Shown: piece by piece, positions 1 to 12,668 of the stretch
Numbering within the stretch: position 1 is the stretch's first letter
Layout of the letters: each line of letters opens with the position of its first letter
From: Ipomoea triloba
Taxonomy: Eukaryota; Streptophyta; Magnoliopsida; Solanales; Convolvulaceae
Assembly: GCF_003576645.1 (NCBI RefSeq)
Contig: NC_044923.1
Span: 16,612,785-16,676,784 of the forward strand
DNA length: 64,000 nucleotides
Direction of reading: 5' to 3'
The notes under the pieces: model-generated
What the model saw: the letters and a program-made list of their open reading frames with translations, nothing else
Told to the model about the DNA's origin: nothing
Databases searched by the model: none
Position numbers and translations under genes: made by a program

Positions 1-1498
1 TGTGCGAAAGCAAGGGTCGAACCCACAGGGAATTGATAATATGCAATTTATAAACTTGAAATTAAACTAACTTGACAATTTAAAGTGTTCAAAACTAAAT
101 GCAATATCAATAGTGAAAACTGAACCAAATGATATGTAGAAAACCGAGACAAGAAATAAGCAATTAAAAACCAATAAGAATGAGATAGCATGTAACTCAG
201 TAACTAGCAAGAAAGGTATAATAAAATAACAACGAAGCAAGATAGCGACTTAACAAAAGAATAAAGGCTAGGAACATGAATCAACTACCATTACTAGTTT
301 TGCAGATTAGTTTAACTTGCCAATCAATTAAGGGTTCGTTCTAACTGCTATATGACTGCTCCGTATGGCGTCCAGAGCAAGTCACGTATTCTAACGATTC
401 ATATGCTTAAGACATTTATTTAAAGCGTTAGAACCCATTAAGCCTAGAAGAACTTACGGAATACCCGGGTTGTGAACCAAATAAATAACCCAACAAGACA
501 ACCAGATTATTTATTCTTTGATCCTACAGAGCTTGAAATTAAGCGGCACGGTGTATACTCAAATTAATTCCCTCTAAAGACAAATTAATGTTGGAATTGG
601 CCAAATTCAACATAACTAGTCTCATCACAAAGCATAGGATAAAACTTAATTGAATTGGCAAAGCTAAACATAAATTAATACATAGACTTCATGAAAATAT
701 CATCATATTCCTAATTGAATCAAAACTTAGCAAAGCATAAGAAAATCAGTAGCAACACGTTCACGCCACATCATCTTCCAAAGAGAATAATCACAATCTA
801 ATTAGCATAAATACAAATACTAAATAATATTGCAGCATAAATACAAATACTAAATAATATTGCAGTTAACAAGAATGAGTGAAGAGGTAAAAAAAACAAT
901 TGCCGTGAATAATTATTGCCCAGAATTCCTTTGCTGCCCAATTGGATCGAAGCCGCCGAACCAGTCCAAATTCCACCGCCCAGAACTGCTTTGCACCGAA
1001 TTGAAATTATCTGTTCAGGAAATCGCACCGCTCCTCCGCGTTCGGAAGCTGCTGCTGCACCGGCGGCCAAACCGGAATTGGTCCGGTATGAATTGATGAT
1101 CCTCTTCTTTGCAATATCTTCTATTTATATAGTTTCTTCCCAACTTCTCCTCCGTAATCGATCGGAAATTCAGGAAGACCAGGCCTGTTGAGCGATGATC
1201 TCGTCGCTACGCGTCCATTGAACTGATTCGCTTATTTGACCGGCGTGCTTCTCGGCTCATCTCTTTGCAGAATGGAACAAAACCTTATTTTATGGGCTAA
1301 AAATATAGGGCTCAACGCTAACTTGAGTTTTATAAAACAAAATACTAAAATAATAATAAAACAATCCAATACTTTCTAGTTATTTTAAGAAGAACTAAAC
1401 AAAATAAATAGTACTAAAAATATGTATTAACTAATTACAATTTGACTATTAATTATAAAAAAGAGTATTTAAAACAATAATGAAAATAATGCTTATCA
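1..1498. mobile_element. LTR-like tail of a Ty3/Gypsy retrotransposon (candidate)
   Basis: There is no convincing gene here; the short ORFs at 798-1191 overlap in several frames and have no recognisable domain. The opening sequence (a phrase like GGGTCGAACCCACAGGGAAT near position 15) and the long AT-rich non-coding tract ending in CTTATCA near 1498 resemble LTRs of plant Athila/Tat retrotransposons. The 5' end lies outside the window, and no primer-binding site follows because a foldback element starts at about 1499. Seen: composition and end motif. Inferred: the LTR identity. It could instead be unrelated intergenic repeat. Confidence 0.35.
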
Positions 1499-2240
1499 TT
1501 CCCCCTATGTTATGTGCATATAGCACTTTTCCCCCCTGTGTTATTAAAGTGGCAGTTTTTCCCCCTTAGTTATTTTAAAAGTGGTAGTTTCCCCCCTGTA
1601 ATGTTAAATTGACATTTTTGCCCTTAAAAATAATTATTCCATTTATTTTTATTCTCCAACCAATTATTACTAATATGTATGGAAAATCACAGTTCGATAC
1701 GAATCTAATCGAACATTGTAGCAATTAAACTTAAATAGTATGGACGGTAGTTACGGTTACGATTCAGATACGAAAAAATAAAATAAAATAATTGTTGAAT
1801 TTAGACTATTTTTAAATAAGAAATAAAATTAAAAAAAATAAATAAATAAGTTTTGATTGACGGTTCAAAATCGAAATTGTAATCGAACCGTACCGATTTA
1901 TCAAAATAAGTGTTTGATCATTTTCACTATATATGACTATGGTTCAGTTCCGGTTCACAGTTCAACAATTATTTAATTTTATTTTTTTCGATTCTAAATC
2001 TAACCAGAACCGTCCATACTATTTCGGTATGATTGCTACAGTGTTTGGTTAGGTTCGAACCGAATCGTGATCATCCATACATATAAGTAATAATTTGTTG
2101 GAGAAGAAAAATAAATGAATAATTATTTTAAAGGGTAAAAATGGCAATTTAACATTTCAGGGGGAAAAATAACCACTTTAATAACACAGGGGGAAAAAGT
2201 GCTATATGCACATAACATAGGTGGGAAAAGTGCAATTTTC
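1499..2240. mobile_element. Long foldback element (nearly full-length inverted repeat)
   Basis: The left arm (from about 1500, CCCCCTATGTTATGTGCAT) reappears reverse-complemented at the right end (about 2195-2240), and the pairing continues inward: the stretches near 1680-1760 and 2000-2080 are also inverted copies of each other. The whole 740 bp can fold on itself. There is no ORF. It looks like a non-autonomous foldback/MITE. The outermost bases and a target-site duplication could not be fixed. Confidence 0.65.
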
Positions 2241-2279
2241 TCAAAAAGAAAGGAAATTAAAAATAGTTATAATGTCGTA

Positions 2280-2434
2280 TATTATTTTCATTTTGTATTT
2301 TTTATAATTAGTTTACGAAGTCGGTTATTATTAAAACACGACGTTAAAATATTTTTAAAAAATTATAAATTAATTTAATGTTTTGACGTTGATTTGTTGA
2401 AAAACCGACGTTGAATGTTATTTTTGTAGTAGTG
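2280..2434. mobile_element. CACTA-type transposon terminus, copy 1
   Basis: The right edge reads, on the minus strand, CACTACTACAAAAATAAC, which is a typical CACTA (En/Spm) terminal repeat followed by a GACGTTG-rich subterminal region. A diverged copy lies at about 6830-6978 (CACTATTACAAAAATAAG). The other terminus was not identified, so this is an end fragment. Confidence 0.5.
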
Positions 2435-2678
2435 TGAGTAATAAAAAAAACTCTGGCTAATGGTTAATTATACTCAACTTAGGAAAACTTTAGACATATA
2501 TGGATGGGTATACTAATTAGATTTTTATTTACTTTTTTTGAAAAATGAAAATTTGAGAGAAAGAAAACTAGTCCTAGTAAACATATTTTTAAAATTGAAA
2601 AACAAGAATTGAAGTAGCAATTACCTAGGAATGGGGTTGAATCTTTGTGGAAACTATAGGATCATATTCCAGGAATAT

Positions 2679-2682
<4 letters not shown>

Positions 2683-2758
<76 letters not shown>

Positions 2759-2768
2759 NTATATATAT
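2683..2768. repeat. (TA)n microsatellite with one undetermined base
   Basis: An almost pure TA dinucleotide run contains a single N at 2759. ORFs translating to alternating Tyr/Ile across it are artefacts. Confidence 0.95.
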
Positions 2769-2801
2769 GAAATTTTTTGGAGAGTAGTTATATATGGTGT
2801 A

Positions 2802-3202
2802 GGGCAAAAACTTGTGTGAGGCCGTCTCACCGTGAGACGGGTCGGGTTAATATGCAAATGTGATACTTATATGCTCAAATGTAACACTAATCAGGAATAA
2901 ATTTTTTGTTACTTTTAAGGGAAAATGCAATACTTTTACATTTCGATTTAAAAGTATTACATTTTTCTTCAAAAGTATTATATTTGCCATTATAAGTAGG
3001 AGGCACTTGTCAACATTACTTATTATGAAAAATGTATTAGTTTTTCTCTTATAAGTAACAAAAATTGTATTCTTGATTAGTATTATATTTGAGCATATAA
3101 GTATGACATTTGCATATATAAGTATGACATTTGAATATTGCTTTGACCCGAGACCCGTCTCACGAATAAGGATCCGTGAGACGGTCTCACACAAGTGTGA
3201 CC
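2802..3202. mobile_element. MITE with CTTGTGTGAG terminal inverted repeats
   Basis: The ends are inverted copies built around CTTGTGTGAGRCCGTCTCAC, and each arm carries its own small palindrome (CCGTCTCAC/GTGAGACGG). An 8-bp target duplication, ATGGTGTA, flanks the element at 2794-2801 and 3203-3210. A related locus at about 14770-14820 shows the same flanking sequence without the insertion, which supports these boundaries. It has no transposase, so it is non-autonomous. The TSD length fits hAT (8 bp) or a slightly decayed Mutator (9 bp). The ORF at 2847-3251 is its AT-rich interior and not a gene. Confidence 0.85.
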
Positions 3203-3404
3203 ATGGTGTAATAGTTACAAATATTTGTAGAAAGTATACAAAATTGTTCAATGAATTTTAACGTTTTTGTAACTTTGAGATCAAGTAACAAAATTTGTAC
3301 ATGCTACACCCCTCAATAATCCGCAAATTATAATGTGGACCGCGGCATCAAAACGACGTTGTTTTGATTAATGAAAACATATGGACGAAACGGTCTTCGT
3401 TTCG

Positions 3405-3600
3405 CACAACTGCAGTTCCCTTTCAACACAGCTGCAGTATCGGTTCAAAACAATTGTAGTATCAGTTCAACACAACTGCAATTCCAAACGAATGAAACGG
3501 CCTCTGTTCCCCGCAACTGCAATTCCCTTTCAACACAACTACAGTATCAGTTCAACACAACTGTATTGCAGTATTAGTTCAACACAATTGCAGTTTCAGT
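3405..3600. repeat. Minisatellite of about 25-bp units
   Basis: Units around CAGTATCAGTTCAACACAAC recur about eight times with variation (CAACTGCA, GGTTCAAAACAATTG and similar). Two overlapping frames stay open across it, as expected for a repeat. No gene is supported. Confidence 0.75.
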
Positions 3601-3689
3601 CATGACCATGGTCCAAGGTATAACAACTTTCAATTATCCCAGCAAAAAGCATAGACATGAAATGTCGGGGAAGGAGTTACAAATATTTG

Positions 3690-4225
<536 letters not shown>

Positions 4226-4227
4226 TG

Positions 4228-4456
4228 GTTCAGGTGCGGTCGTGCTCTCCCGTGCGGCCGTGCGGTCACATACCACTCAATATTACGAAATACACCACTC
4301 AATGTTAAGAAACACAACACAATGAAACACACCACAATGTTAAGAAACACACCACAGTGCATATTTGTGTGGTGTGTTTCTTAACATTGAGTGGTGTATT
4401 TCGTAACATTGAGTGGTGTGAACCGCACGGGAGAGCAAAGCCGCACCTGATCATGA
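4228..4456. mobile_element. Hairpin MITE inserted in a TA microsatellite
   Basis: The left end GGTTCAGGTGCGG and the right end (complement of CCGCACCTGA) pair, and the arms carry inverted runs of a CACTCAATGTTAAGAAACAC-like unit. TA-rich microsatellite lies on both sides. The ends resemble those of the repeat at 16958-17395, whose interior is a different short tandem repeat. Confidence 0.65.
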
Positions 4457-4475
4457 CTCTATATATATATATATA

Positions 4476-4887
4476 TCTCTAAAAACATAATAAATGTGAA
4501 TGGAGGTTATACCCCTCATTTATATCCATTTTTTCCGTTAAGTTTTCTTGTACATTATGCTATAAAAGTTGTACTACATAATATTTTGGACAAATATACC
4601 CCTACCGTTATAACTTCCGCTATCTTTTACACTATTGTTACGATGCACATGCATCCACCATATATTTTCTTATCTTCTTCAATAATAATAATAATAATAA
4701 TATACACATTAAATATTAGAGTTATATGTTAGTTATTTTTTAAAATATAAATATCCAATTTATAAAAATATTTTACATTATTATTATTATTAATTATTAT
4801 ATTAAAATTTAAATAAATTTAAAATTTTAATACAAAATACTAATATTGGGCACCTATTTTTTGCGCATCGCGCATAAGAAAAACTAG
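4476..4887 (+). mobile_element. Non-autonomous Helitron, copy A
   Basis: It begins TCTCTAAAAACATAATAA after an A and ends in CTAG before a T. A short hairpin (TGCGC-ATC-GCGCA) lies about 10 bp inside the 3' end, which is the Helitron signature (5'-TC, 3' hairpin plus CTRR, insertion between A and T). No Rep/helicase is encoded. Related copies lie at 38575-39021, 62994-63426 (minus) and, sharing the 5' part, 30169-30984. Confidence 0.8.
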
Positions 4888-4901
4888 TATGTATATATAT
4901 G

Positions 4902-4936
<35 letters not shown>

Positions 4937-5439
4937 GTGAGATCAAATGTTGATCAGCCTCCAGGTGCGAAATTGCGGATAAATCTTGTACGTCCATCTA
5001 AGGATGATCAAACGTTGAAAGTCAATAAAAAGGGAGCAAAATGCGATGATATTTTTGTAATTTTCTATAAGAATTACGATTGTGCGTTTAGAAATGTTTA
5101 ATAGTGTATTCGCGAATAACTAATAGTGCATTTCAAAACTTTTGTGGTTACGATTCTACATTTGGAAATGCATAAGAAACGCATGATCTCCACGAGGCAT
5201 ATGCATCACAAGATTTTGTTCAAGATTGCAAGTAATTTTATATGCATTTTTACATGCAGTACTCAAAGAATCCGGATTTGCTATAGTCAATTCAAGAGGA
5301 GATTGTTGCACAACCGAGTGAAAAGTCAATTTAGACTTTCCTTTTAAATGTTCATTTCAATATAAGTAACAATTATTATTTATAGAAAAGTAAATTAAAT
5401 ACTATTTTAAAATTAAAAAATTTACAGAGTACATACCTC

Positions 5440-6156
5440 ATCAAATATGTCGTCTGCACTTGATTTTCTCAAAGTACAACACTTTTTACAATGACAAATC
5501 AACCTCTCATTATTATTCGGAAGACTACGCTTTGGAAAGTCTAAGATTTATCAAACCCCGTCTTCGTATTCCTTATTAATTCGAGGAGCATTAATCCAAC
5601 TTTTATCCATCACAATCCAATCTAAAATAATATAACCCTAATTAAACGTTTGTTAACACTGTTCAACAAATTTCTAAAATAATAATAATACAATGAACAA
5701 AACTAATTTAAACGACCACGGTGTGACTAATCACCAGAAGCATAAGGAAAAGCCAAAAACAGAAATAAACATAGACTACGGTATGGTCAATCAATGGATG
5801 TACAAGGGTATGGTAAGCCAAAAGTTCGTAGGAAATATGCTACCCCACTATTTTTAGAAAGGTAGTTGATGCTTTTCTAAAAAAAAAAAATTAAATAATG
5901 GTATTCGCTACCCTTCTGTTTTAAGACGGGTAGCGAATGCTTTTCTAAAAAATAAAGTAATACCCGCTACCCTTCTATTTATAGAAGGGGTAGTAGATGC
6001 TTTAAAAAAAAAATAATAAGAAAATTTGCTACCTTTTATTTTTAGAAAGGTAGTGGATGCTCAATTTTCTACTACCCTTGCACATGGGTAGCGAAAAGCT
6101 CAAAGCTATTCGCGTCCCTGCATCTACTACCGCGGATGTGCAAATCTATACTAGTG
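5440..6156 (-). pseudogene. 5' end of a dead CACTA transposon with TNP2-type transposase remnant
   Basis: Read on the minus strand, the element starts at 6156 with CACTAGTATAG. Subterminal repeats follow at 6110-5830, units of about 70 bp, each holding a GCTACCC...GGGTAGC palindrome. At 5610 there is an ATG followed by MDKSWINAPRINKEYEDGV and a stop at 5551-5553. In a shifted frame it resumes with ERLICHCKKCCTLRK and DDIFDEV. These match the N-terminal transposase-associated domain of plant CACTA (En/Spm) transposases, including its Cys/His motif. The rest of the transposase is gone. The in-frame stop and frameshift make it non-functional. Confidence 0.7.
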
Positions 6157-6289
6157 AAAGAAAGATCTTACCTCAAAATAAATTTGTTCATGTCGATAAA
6201 CAATTCGTGATTCAATCTAATCTCCTATAAGTTTTATTTGTAAATTAATATACGAAATAGATATTGTCCAACAAGATAGGTAATTTGAG

Positions 6290-6830
6290 TGAATAAAATT
6301 AGAAACCTAGATTCTCCAACTAAACTAAAATTAGAAACCTACATACTCCTACTCTTAAAAAACATATTACAAATTTTAAATATATTAACAATGCTTTCAA
6401 AATACACAATAATGCCCAAAATTCGAAATATATATAAGCAATCATTCCTAAAATTCAAAATATATACACGTAAAATAATACCTAGAATTAAAAATATATA
6501 CACAACTATTTCTAAAATTCAACATATATACACACCAATTCCTAAAATTCGAAATATATACATAATAATTTATAAAATTCAAAATATATACACAATAATT
6601 CATAAAATTTGAAATATACACACACACACACACATATATATACACACATTAATTCTAAACAGTTTGAAATATATACACAATAATTCATAAAATTTAAAAT
6701 ATATACACAATAATACCTAAAATTCGAAATATATGCACAATAATTCCTAAAAATCTAAAATTCAACATATATACACAACAAATCCTAAAATTCAAAATAT
6801 ATACACAATAATTTATAAAATATATTATTT
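6290..6830. repeat. Tandem array of about 30-bp AT-rich units
   Basis: Units like CCTAAAATTCGAAATATATA CACAATAAT recur with variation across 540 bp, interrupted by a short CA run near 6615-6645. ORFs here (6289-6612 and its complement) are repeat translations. Confidence 0.75.
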
Positions 6831-6978
6831 TCATTTTTTACTTTTTATAATTAGTTTACGAAGTCAGTTATTATTAAAACCCGACGTTAAAATCTTTTTA
6901 AAAAATTATAAATTAATTTAATGTTTTGCCGTTGGATTTGTTGAAAAATCGGCGTTATATCTTATTTTTGTAATAGTG
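6830..6978. mobile_element. CACTA-type transposon terminus, copy 2
   Basis: Diverged copy of 2280-2434, ending on the minus strand in CACTATTACAAAAATAAG. The sequence after it (6979-7070) also matches 2435-2650, so the two copies moved together as part of a segmental duplication. Confidence 0.5.
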
Positions 6979-7252
6979 TGAGTAATAAAAAAAATAGTGC
7001 TAATAAACATATTTTTAAAATTGAAAAACAAGAATTGAAGTAGCAATTACCTAGGAATGGGGTTGAATCTAGCAATTACCTAGGAATGCAAAAAACATAG
7101 ACATGAAATGTCGGGGAATGAGTTACAAATATTTGTAGAAGTATCAAAGATTGTTCAAGGAAATTAATTTAAGGAATTTGTAACTTGAAAGAGAAAAAAA
7201 AAGAATTTCAAGAAAGTTTCTGTACTGTTTCCATGCTCCATTGCTAATTTGC

Positions 7253-7259
7253 TATAAAA
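7253..7259 (+). promoter_or_regulatory. TATA box of small gene 1
   Basis: TATAAAA lies 76 bp upstream of the gene's ATG. The stretch from GTTTCTGTACTGTTTCCAT through the TATA box is conserved in front of the paralogue at 18455 (TATA box 18349-18355), which supports it as the core promoter. Confidence 0.65.
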
Positions 7260-7334
7260 ACTTAACCCTTGATAGATGGAACACATCAAACACTTGACTT
7301 CATTCATAAAACAAACAGAGAGAGAGAGAGAGAG

Positions 7335-7574
7335 ATGGCAGGCAAGGGAGAGAAGAAGATAGGAATGGAAAAGCAAGAGCAAGAAGGTGGTGAAGATCAC
7401 AGCAGCAAAAGTGTTGGAATATTTCCAGGTCCCAAGAAAGGAAGTGTATTTCCTAAAGATAGGGAACTCATCTCTACTAAGATGGGTAAGAAAATTGGTG
7501 GTTGGGCTGCTTCTGCTGTCAAGAACATCAACAAGAAGAAGAAGCATGAAGACAGTACAATTGATTCTTACTAG
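7335..7574 (+). CDS. Small basic protein of unknown function, copy 1 (79 aa)
   Basis: I do not recognise this family. The 79-residue product is rich in Lys and Gly. It has a lysine-rich start (MAGKGEKKIG), a central block FPGPKKGSVFPK near residues 30-41, then MGKKIGGWAASAVKN and a lysine cluster near the C-terminus. There is no signal peptide or membrane segment, so a cytosolic or nuclear location is my inference. The start chosen is the ATG after the GA run, because the paralogue (18455-18667) begins at the same place; upstream in-frame codons are microsatellite. The paralogue conserves protein, promoter and 3' sequence, which argues for a real single-exon gene. Confidence 0.7.
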   Translation: MAGKGEKKIGMEKQEQEGGEDHSSKSVGIFPGPKKGSVFPKDRELISTKMGKKIGGWAASAVKNINKKKKHEDSTIDSY

Positions 7575-7759
7575 GTTTAAATTGTTTGCTGTACGTGTAT
7601 GCATGCATATTTGTTTGTTCCATTATTATTATTTATGTGTGTTTGAGTGATAAATTCCCATTTCTGATTCTTGTACTACTATAATATCTTAATTTTATAG
7701 AATTTGTAATATTTATTTAACAGATCTTAGTCCATTTTCCCTTATTTTAGCAGCGCTTA

Positions 7760-7939
7760 GGGTGTGTTTGGTTCGCACGTGGAAATCGAAATCGGAATGG
7801 GTATCAAATATTTGGTAATGGTAATGGGTTTTTATGAAAATATTTTGCATATTTGATAGTAAGGTGGAATGGAATGATTATTAATAGTTGGGGAAGCGGG
7901 GTAGAGAACTAAGAACAACTATAAGTATCAAACACACCC
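7760..7939. mobile_element. Tourist-like (PIF/Harbinger) MITE
   Basis: The 180-bp element begins GGGTGTGTTTGG and ends in the near-perfect complement CAAACACACCC. A TTA triplet flanks it at 7757-7759 and 7940-7942. Short GGGTGTGTTTGG-type ends with a TTA/TAA duplication are standard for PIF/Harbinger MITEs. It lies about 190 bp past the stop of the small gene. Confidence 0.8.
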
Positions 7940-8013
7940 TTAATTGTTGATCTACCCAAATTGATAGATATAGATTAGTCATCTTAGAACTTGTTATATA
8001 TATAGCCAAGCAT

Positions 8014-8152
8014 CTTGTGCTCAGATGACATATTGTAGTGACTCACCCGTATGGAAGGTCATGAGATAGAGCCTCAATGGAGGCGAATTGACTCTTTGTA
8101 CTTCATCAGGTTGAGAAAGTATTAGATACTACAATGTAATAGGGAGGTTGTA
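8014..8152 (+). mobile_element. tRNA-derived SINE, family A, decayed copy
   Basis: It matches the reverse complement of the tandem SINEs at 23092-23651: a segment resembling tRNA boxes A and B, then the phrase GACTCTTTGTACTTCATCAG and GAGAAAGTA. It is diverged. A 62-bp tandem repeat follows directly. Confidence 0.65.
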
Positions 8153-8168
8153 GTTCAAGTCCACTTAG

Positions 8169-8400
8169 AGTCCAGGAGAGAACTAAGAACAACTCATAGC
8201 CGTCCACCTGTCCCAATAAGTGAAACGGGTAGTCCAGGAGAGGACTAAGAACAACTCACAACCATCCACCTGTCCCAATAAGTGAAGCGGGTAGTCCAGG
8301 AGAGAATTAAGAACAATTCACAGTCGTCCAACTGTCCAAACCTAATGGAGGCTGTTCAAGTGAAGCGAGTAGTCCAGGAGAGAACTAACGGAACAAAAAC
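8169..8400. repeat. 62-bp tandem repeat
   Basis: AGTCCAGGAGAGAACTAAG recurs at 8169, 8231, 8293 and 8371, giving three units of 62, 62 and 78 bp plus a partial. No coding content. Confidence 0.85.
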
Positions 8401-8634
8401 ACTTATTTAAAAAAAAACGCGGTGAAATTTTGTAAATAATTGAACATCGAAATGCAAGTAAAATGTATTACAAGTGCGAGTAAAATGTACACTGGGCATC
8501 AATATATTTGCACTCCAGTGAGAACAGGCACCTAGGAGAGTATTAATCACAGACGTCCATCTATCAAGATCTAATGGATTAGATGTAATTTTTTTTAAAA
8601 ACGCGATTGCATTTTTTGTAAATAACTGACACTT

Positions 8635-9219
<585 letters not shown>

Positions 9220-11279
9220 GATCATATGTTGATCAGCCCCCAAACTTGACCCAACATTTGATCTCAAAATTATAACACAAAGTTTAGAGTCAAATTTCCA
9301 TTTTGCCCTCCTACTTAGTCGTTCATCTCATGGAGACCTAGGGTTTTGTGCCCCTATAAATACTACAGTAAACCATCAGCGCCTCTTGATCCCTCCATCC
9401 CTTCTCTTTCATTTCATCAGACAACAAAAATGAGACCAAGCTAGCTTAGGATTCCAACCAAAAAAAAAAAAAAAAAACTCAGTAAGCTTCCTTATCTCCT
9501 TTCTTCTTCATTCTTCTTCCATTCTCTTTTTCCCATTTCCTAATGTTACGTATGTGTTTATATGTGTATGTATGTTATTTTTTATGCTTTCTAGATTTGG
9601 GAGTCTTAAGAGGTGGTGAAGGAGATCTATCTTGATGATTAGAAATGGAAGACTCTTTAGATTAAAGCTAGCAAGATGAGGTATAACCCATGGACATCTA
9701 AAATTTATTATTTTGATAAATGTCTGTGAAATGTGTTTGTGTGTGGGGATGCTCTGGTAATGAACTTATGTGAAGCTATGTGCTTTGTTTGATGTATTTA
9801 TTGAAATATGGTTGATGGTTGAATGAGGTAATGTCATTGTTGAGGTGTTGAGGATATGCCATGGCATATCTGTAAATGGTGTTTTTAGGAGTTGTAGGTG
9901 GAAGAAAATGGCGAGAGTCGGGATTCTGTCCCCTCTCTGCCATTCTCGTAGGCTCACCCACATGCCACAAGGCTTACGAGAAGAGGCGGGACTACCCGCA
10001 GGCCACAGGGCCTTGCGGGCAAGCCCTACGAGAAAGAGCAAGACCACCCGCAGGCCTTAAGAGCTCTGCCAGTCAATGATCCAGGCCCCGTGAGGTCCTG
10101 GCGACGGGCCTTGTTGCCCTTGTTGCCAATCTCACGAGGGATGAGGGGCCTGTTGGTTTTGGGGCGTACCCCCTTACCAACCAGGTCCAACCATCTCGTG
10201 TTTGTGAGTCCAGTTGAGCCGCGAGGCCCAGATTCTTGATCTATTGATTACCTATGATGAAATAATTTGTTGATTAAACATGATATTCCTATTCGATGTG
10301 CTATTAAATGATCAAACATGATGTTCCCTTGTGGAGCAATATTATGATATTTCGATGTGATATGAGTTTATGATTATGCTATGTGCTCAAGTATGATATT
10401 TTCAAGAGAAATGATATCTTGATTAAGCTATGTGTCTAAGCTTGATATTCTTACATGAAATAATGCTATGAAATGAGTAATATGAATGAGCATGACATTC
10501 CACCTTAAAATGGAATTTGGAAGTGAATTATGAAATTAAAGTATGATGTTCCTAGTTGAAATGGAATTATGAGATAAGCTATGAGCTTAAGCATGAAATC
10601 CCTATTTATTGAAAGAATGAGATTATGAAATGACTTATGATGCTCCTATTTGAAATTAGGACCATGAATTGAAATATGGGAATTTTGAAAAGGAAAGTGA
10701 ATGATATGCATCCTATCTTTGATGTTAAAATATCATGTTTGAAGTATGATGAGTAGAATCATCTATAAGATTATTACTTGTGCATTTATTTGCAACCCCA
10801 TGCATATATCTATGTTTTCCAAACCAAACTATGTTTATATAAAGATTGTAAATCTATTTTGAAAGCCCATGAAAGTGAATACACACACACACACACTTGC
10901 ATTATAACTCTCTTTTAAAATCTATATCTATACTCTATTTTGACTACTTGTGCATGTATAAATTAAAGTTGTATATGATACTTATTTCACTATTTTTGAA
11001 ACTATTATGAAGAAACGTTTGCAAAGATTATACCACCACTATTTTACAATGGGATCTAAGAAAATTATATATTTTTGGAGGATCCGATTGGACTGCAGTC
11101 CATTCGGAAGAGATGATGAGGTGAAATGATGAGATGAAATACAGTAGAAAAATCCCGGATTATGTAGAGGAGTGGATTGGTAGAAAAATCATGGGCTTAC
11201 TTTAGGGCTTGAGCTATTACCCGCTGGGCTTAGAATCCTAGTTATGGGGTGCACACTTAAGGTAGCGGTCCTGATTCCA

Positions 11280-11545
11280 CATGTGATTGATGAGTTAGAA
11301 GGCACTAGTTATTTCGTTGAGGTCATGTACACACAGGTGAGGATGACCTCACTCCCTTCATGTATGAGTTATGAGGAGTTAGAAGTGACCAGTTATTTCA
11401 TTGAGGTCATGTACACACAGGTGAGGATGACCTCAGCTCCCTTCATGTATGATTATGTTGAGTTAGCAGGGACCAGTTCTTTCATTGAGGTCATGTACAT
11501 GCAGGTGAGGATAGCCTCAGCTCCCTTCATGTATGAGAATGATTA
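11280..11545. repeat. Three-unit tandem repeat (75-84 bp)
   Basis: The phrase GAGGTCATGTACACACAGG occurs at about 11329, 11403 and 11487 within longer repeated units. The ORF at 11244-11555 is the translation of this repeat and is not annotated as a gene. Confidence 0.8.
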
Positions 11546-12242
11546 TAGTATTTGATGAAAGGTTTCCTCTTGTATTATTATAAAGAAATGACTATTTTCT
11601 TATGATGAGATTATTGATCCCAAGTAAGGTTTTGAGAAAGTATACTTATATTTTTTGCTACGAGCCACCTCTCACTTTTAATGATGAGCATGATAGTTAT
11701 GCATTATGATATGAGTAAACCATTTCCTTACCGTGTTTGTGTAAAAGAATTCTTCATTAATGTTATAGTTATTCATGTCATTTAAACTCTTTTTACCCCA
11801 GCATTGAAACCTTTTCTAAATTTTTTCATGAGCATGTGAGTATGAAGTATGTGTCTTATTTTATAACCGAATATGCTATGTGTGCAACCTCTTCAATGAT
11901 TATGTCATTTGATATGGTATTCTCATGAGTCTATATCTATCTCGTATTGTACGTCCATGATTCTATGTGATGCATAGTATTGTATATCCATAATTCTACG
12001 CGATATTTAATATGGTATATTCTATGAAGTTGTATATCGCAAGTTGATGAACAACATGATTACGTGTATCAAACCTCAAGTTTTTCAATCTATATATGTA
12101 TAAACTATTTTACATGATGGAGTGGTTTATACTTAGCAATTATGCTAATCGGGTGTTTTCTACTTGTTTTACTAAACCCATTTCAGGTTCAGTTTGTTGT
12201 GTGCCGAGAGCGCTTGGGGAGTTAGAATTGAGTAGCCTTGTT

Positions 12243-12396
12243 TAGGGGTGTAAATGAGCCGAGAGGTTCGCGAGCTGCTCGCGAGCCGCTCAATCAAAGC
12301 TCGGCTCGTTTAATAATCGAGTAGAGCTCGAACTCTAATGTCTTAGGCTCGTGGCTCGTCGAGCGGCTCGCGAGCCATATATATATAATATAATAT

Positions 12397-12466
<70 letters not shown>

Positions 12467-12668
12467 ATTATAGTTTATTTTTAATTGAAACATGAATTTA
12501 AAATCAAATAGGTTAAATTTGAGCTCAAAATCAAACTCAAACTCGAGTTTGGCCCTGATCTCGAGCTCAAATTCAAGCTCGAACTCGAGCTCGAGCCGAA
12601 CCTTCCTTAACGAGCTCGAGCTCAAGCCACCCTAGGCTCGAGCTCGGCTCGGCTCGTTTACACCCCTA
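12243..12668. mobile_element. GAGCTCG-rich MITE, copy 1 (hAT-like)
   Basis: Termini TAGGGGTGTAAATGAGCC and its complement GGCTCGTTTACACCCCTA bracket a core full of GAGCTCG palindromes around a TA/TG microsatellite (about 12370-12465). An imperfect duplication (CTTGTTT) is visible at or near both borders. A second copy lies at 19069-19457. It is non-coding; the minus-strand ORF at 12335-12625 is repeat translation. Confidence 0.75.

Noticed and set aside
9766..10079. ORFs in the GC-rich patch of the LTR-like region
   Set aside because: Several short frames on both strands, no domain, no splice or promoter support; the GC-rich patch explains the absence of stops.
11244..11555. 103-codon ORF with three similar peptide repeats
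   Set aside because: It follows a DNA tandem repeat whose units differ in length (74 and 84 bp, not both multiples of three). No promoter or domain, and it lies in an LTR-like region.
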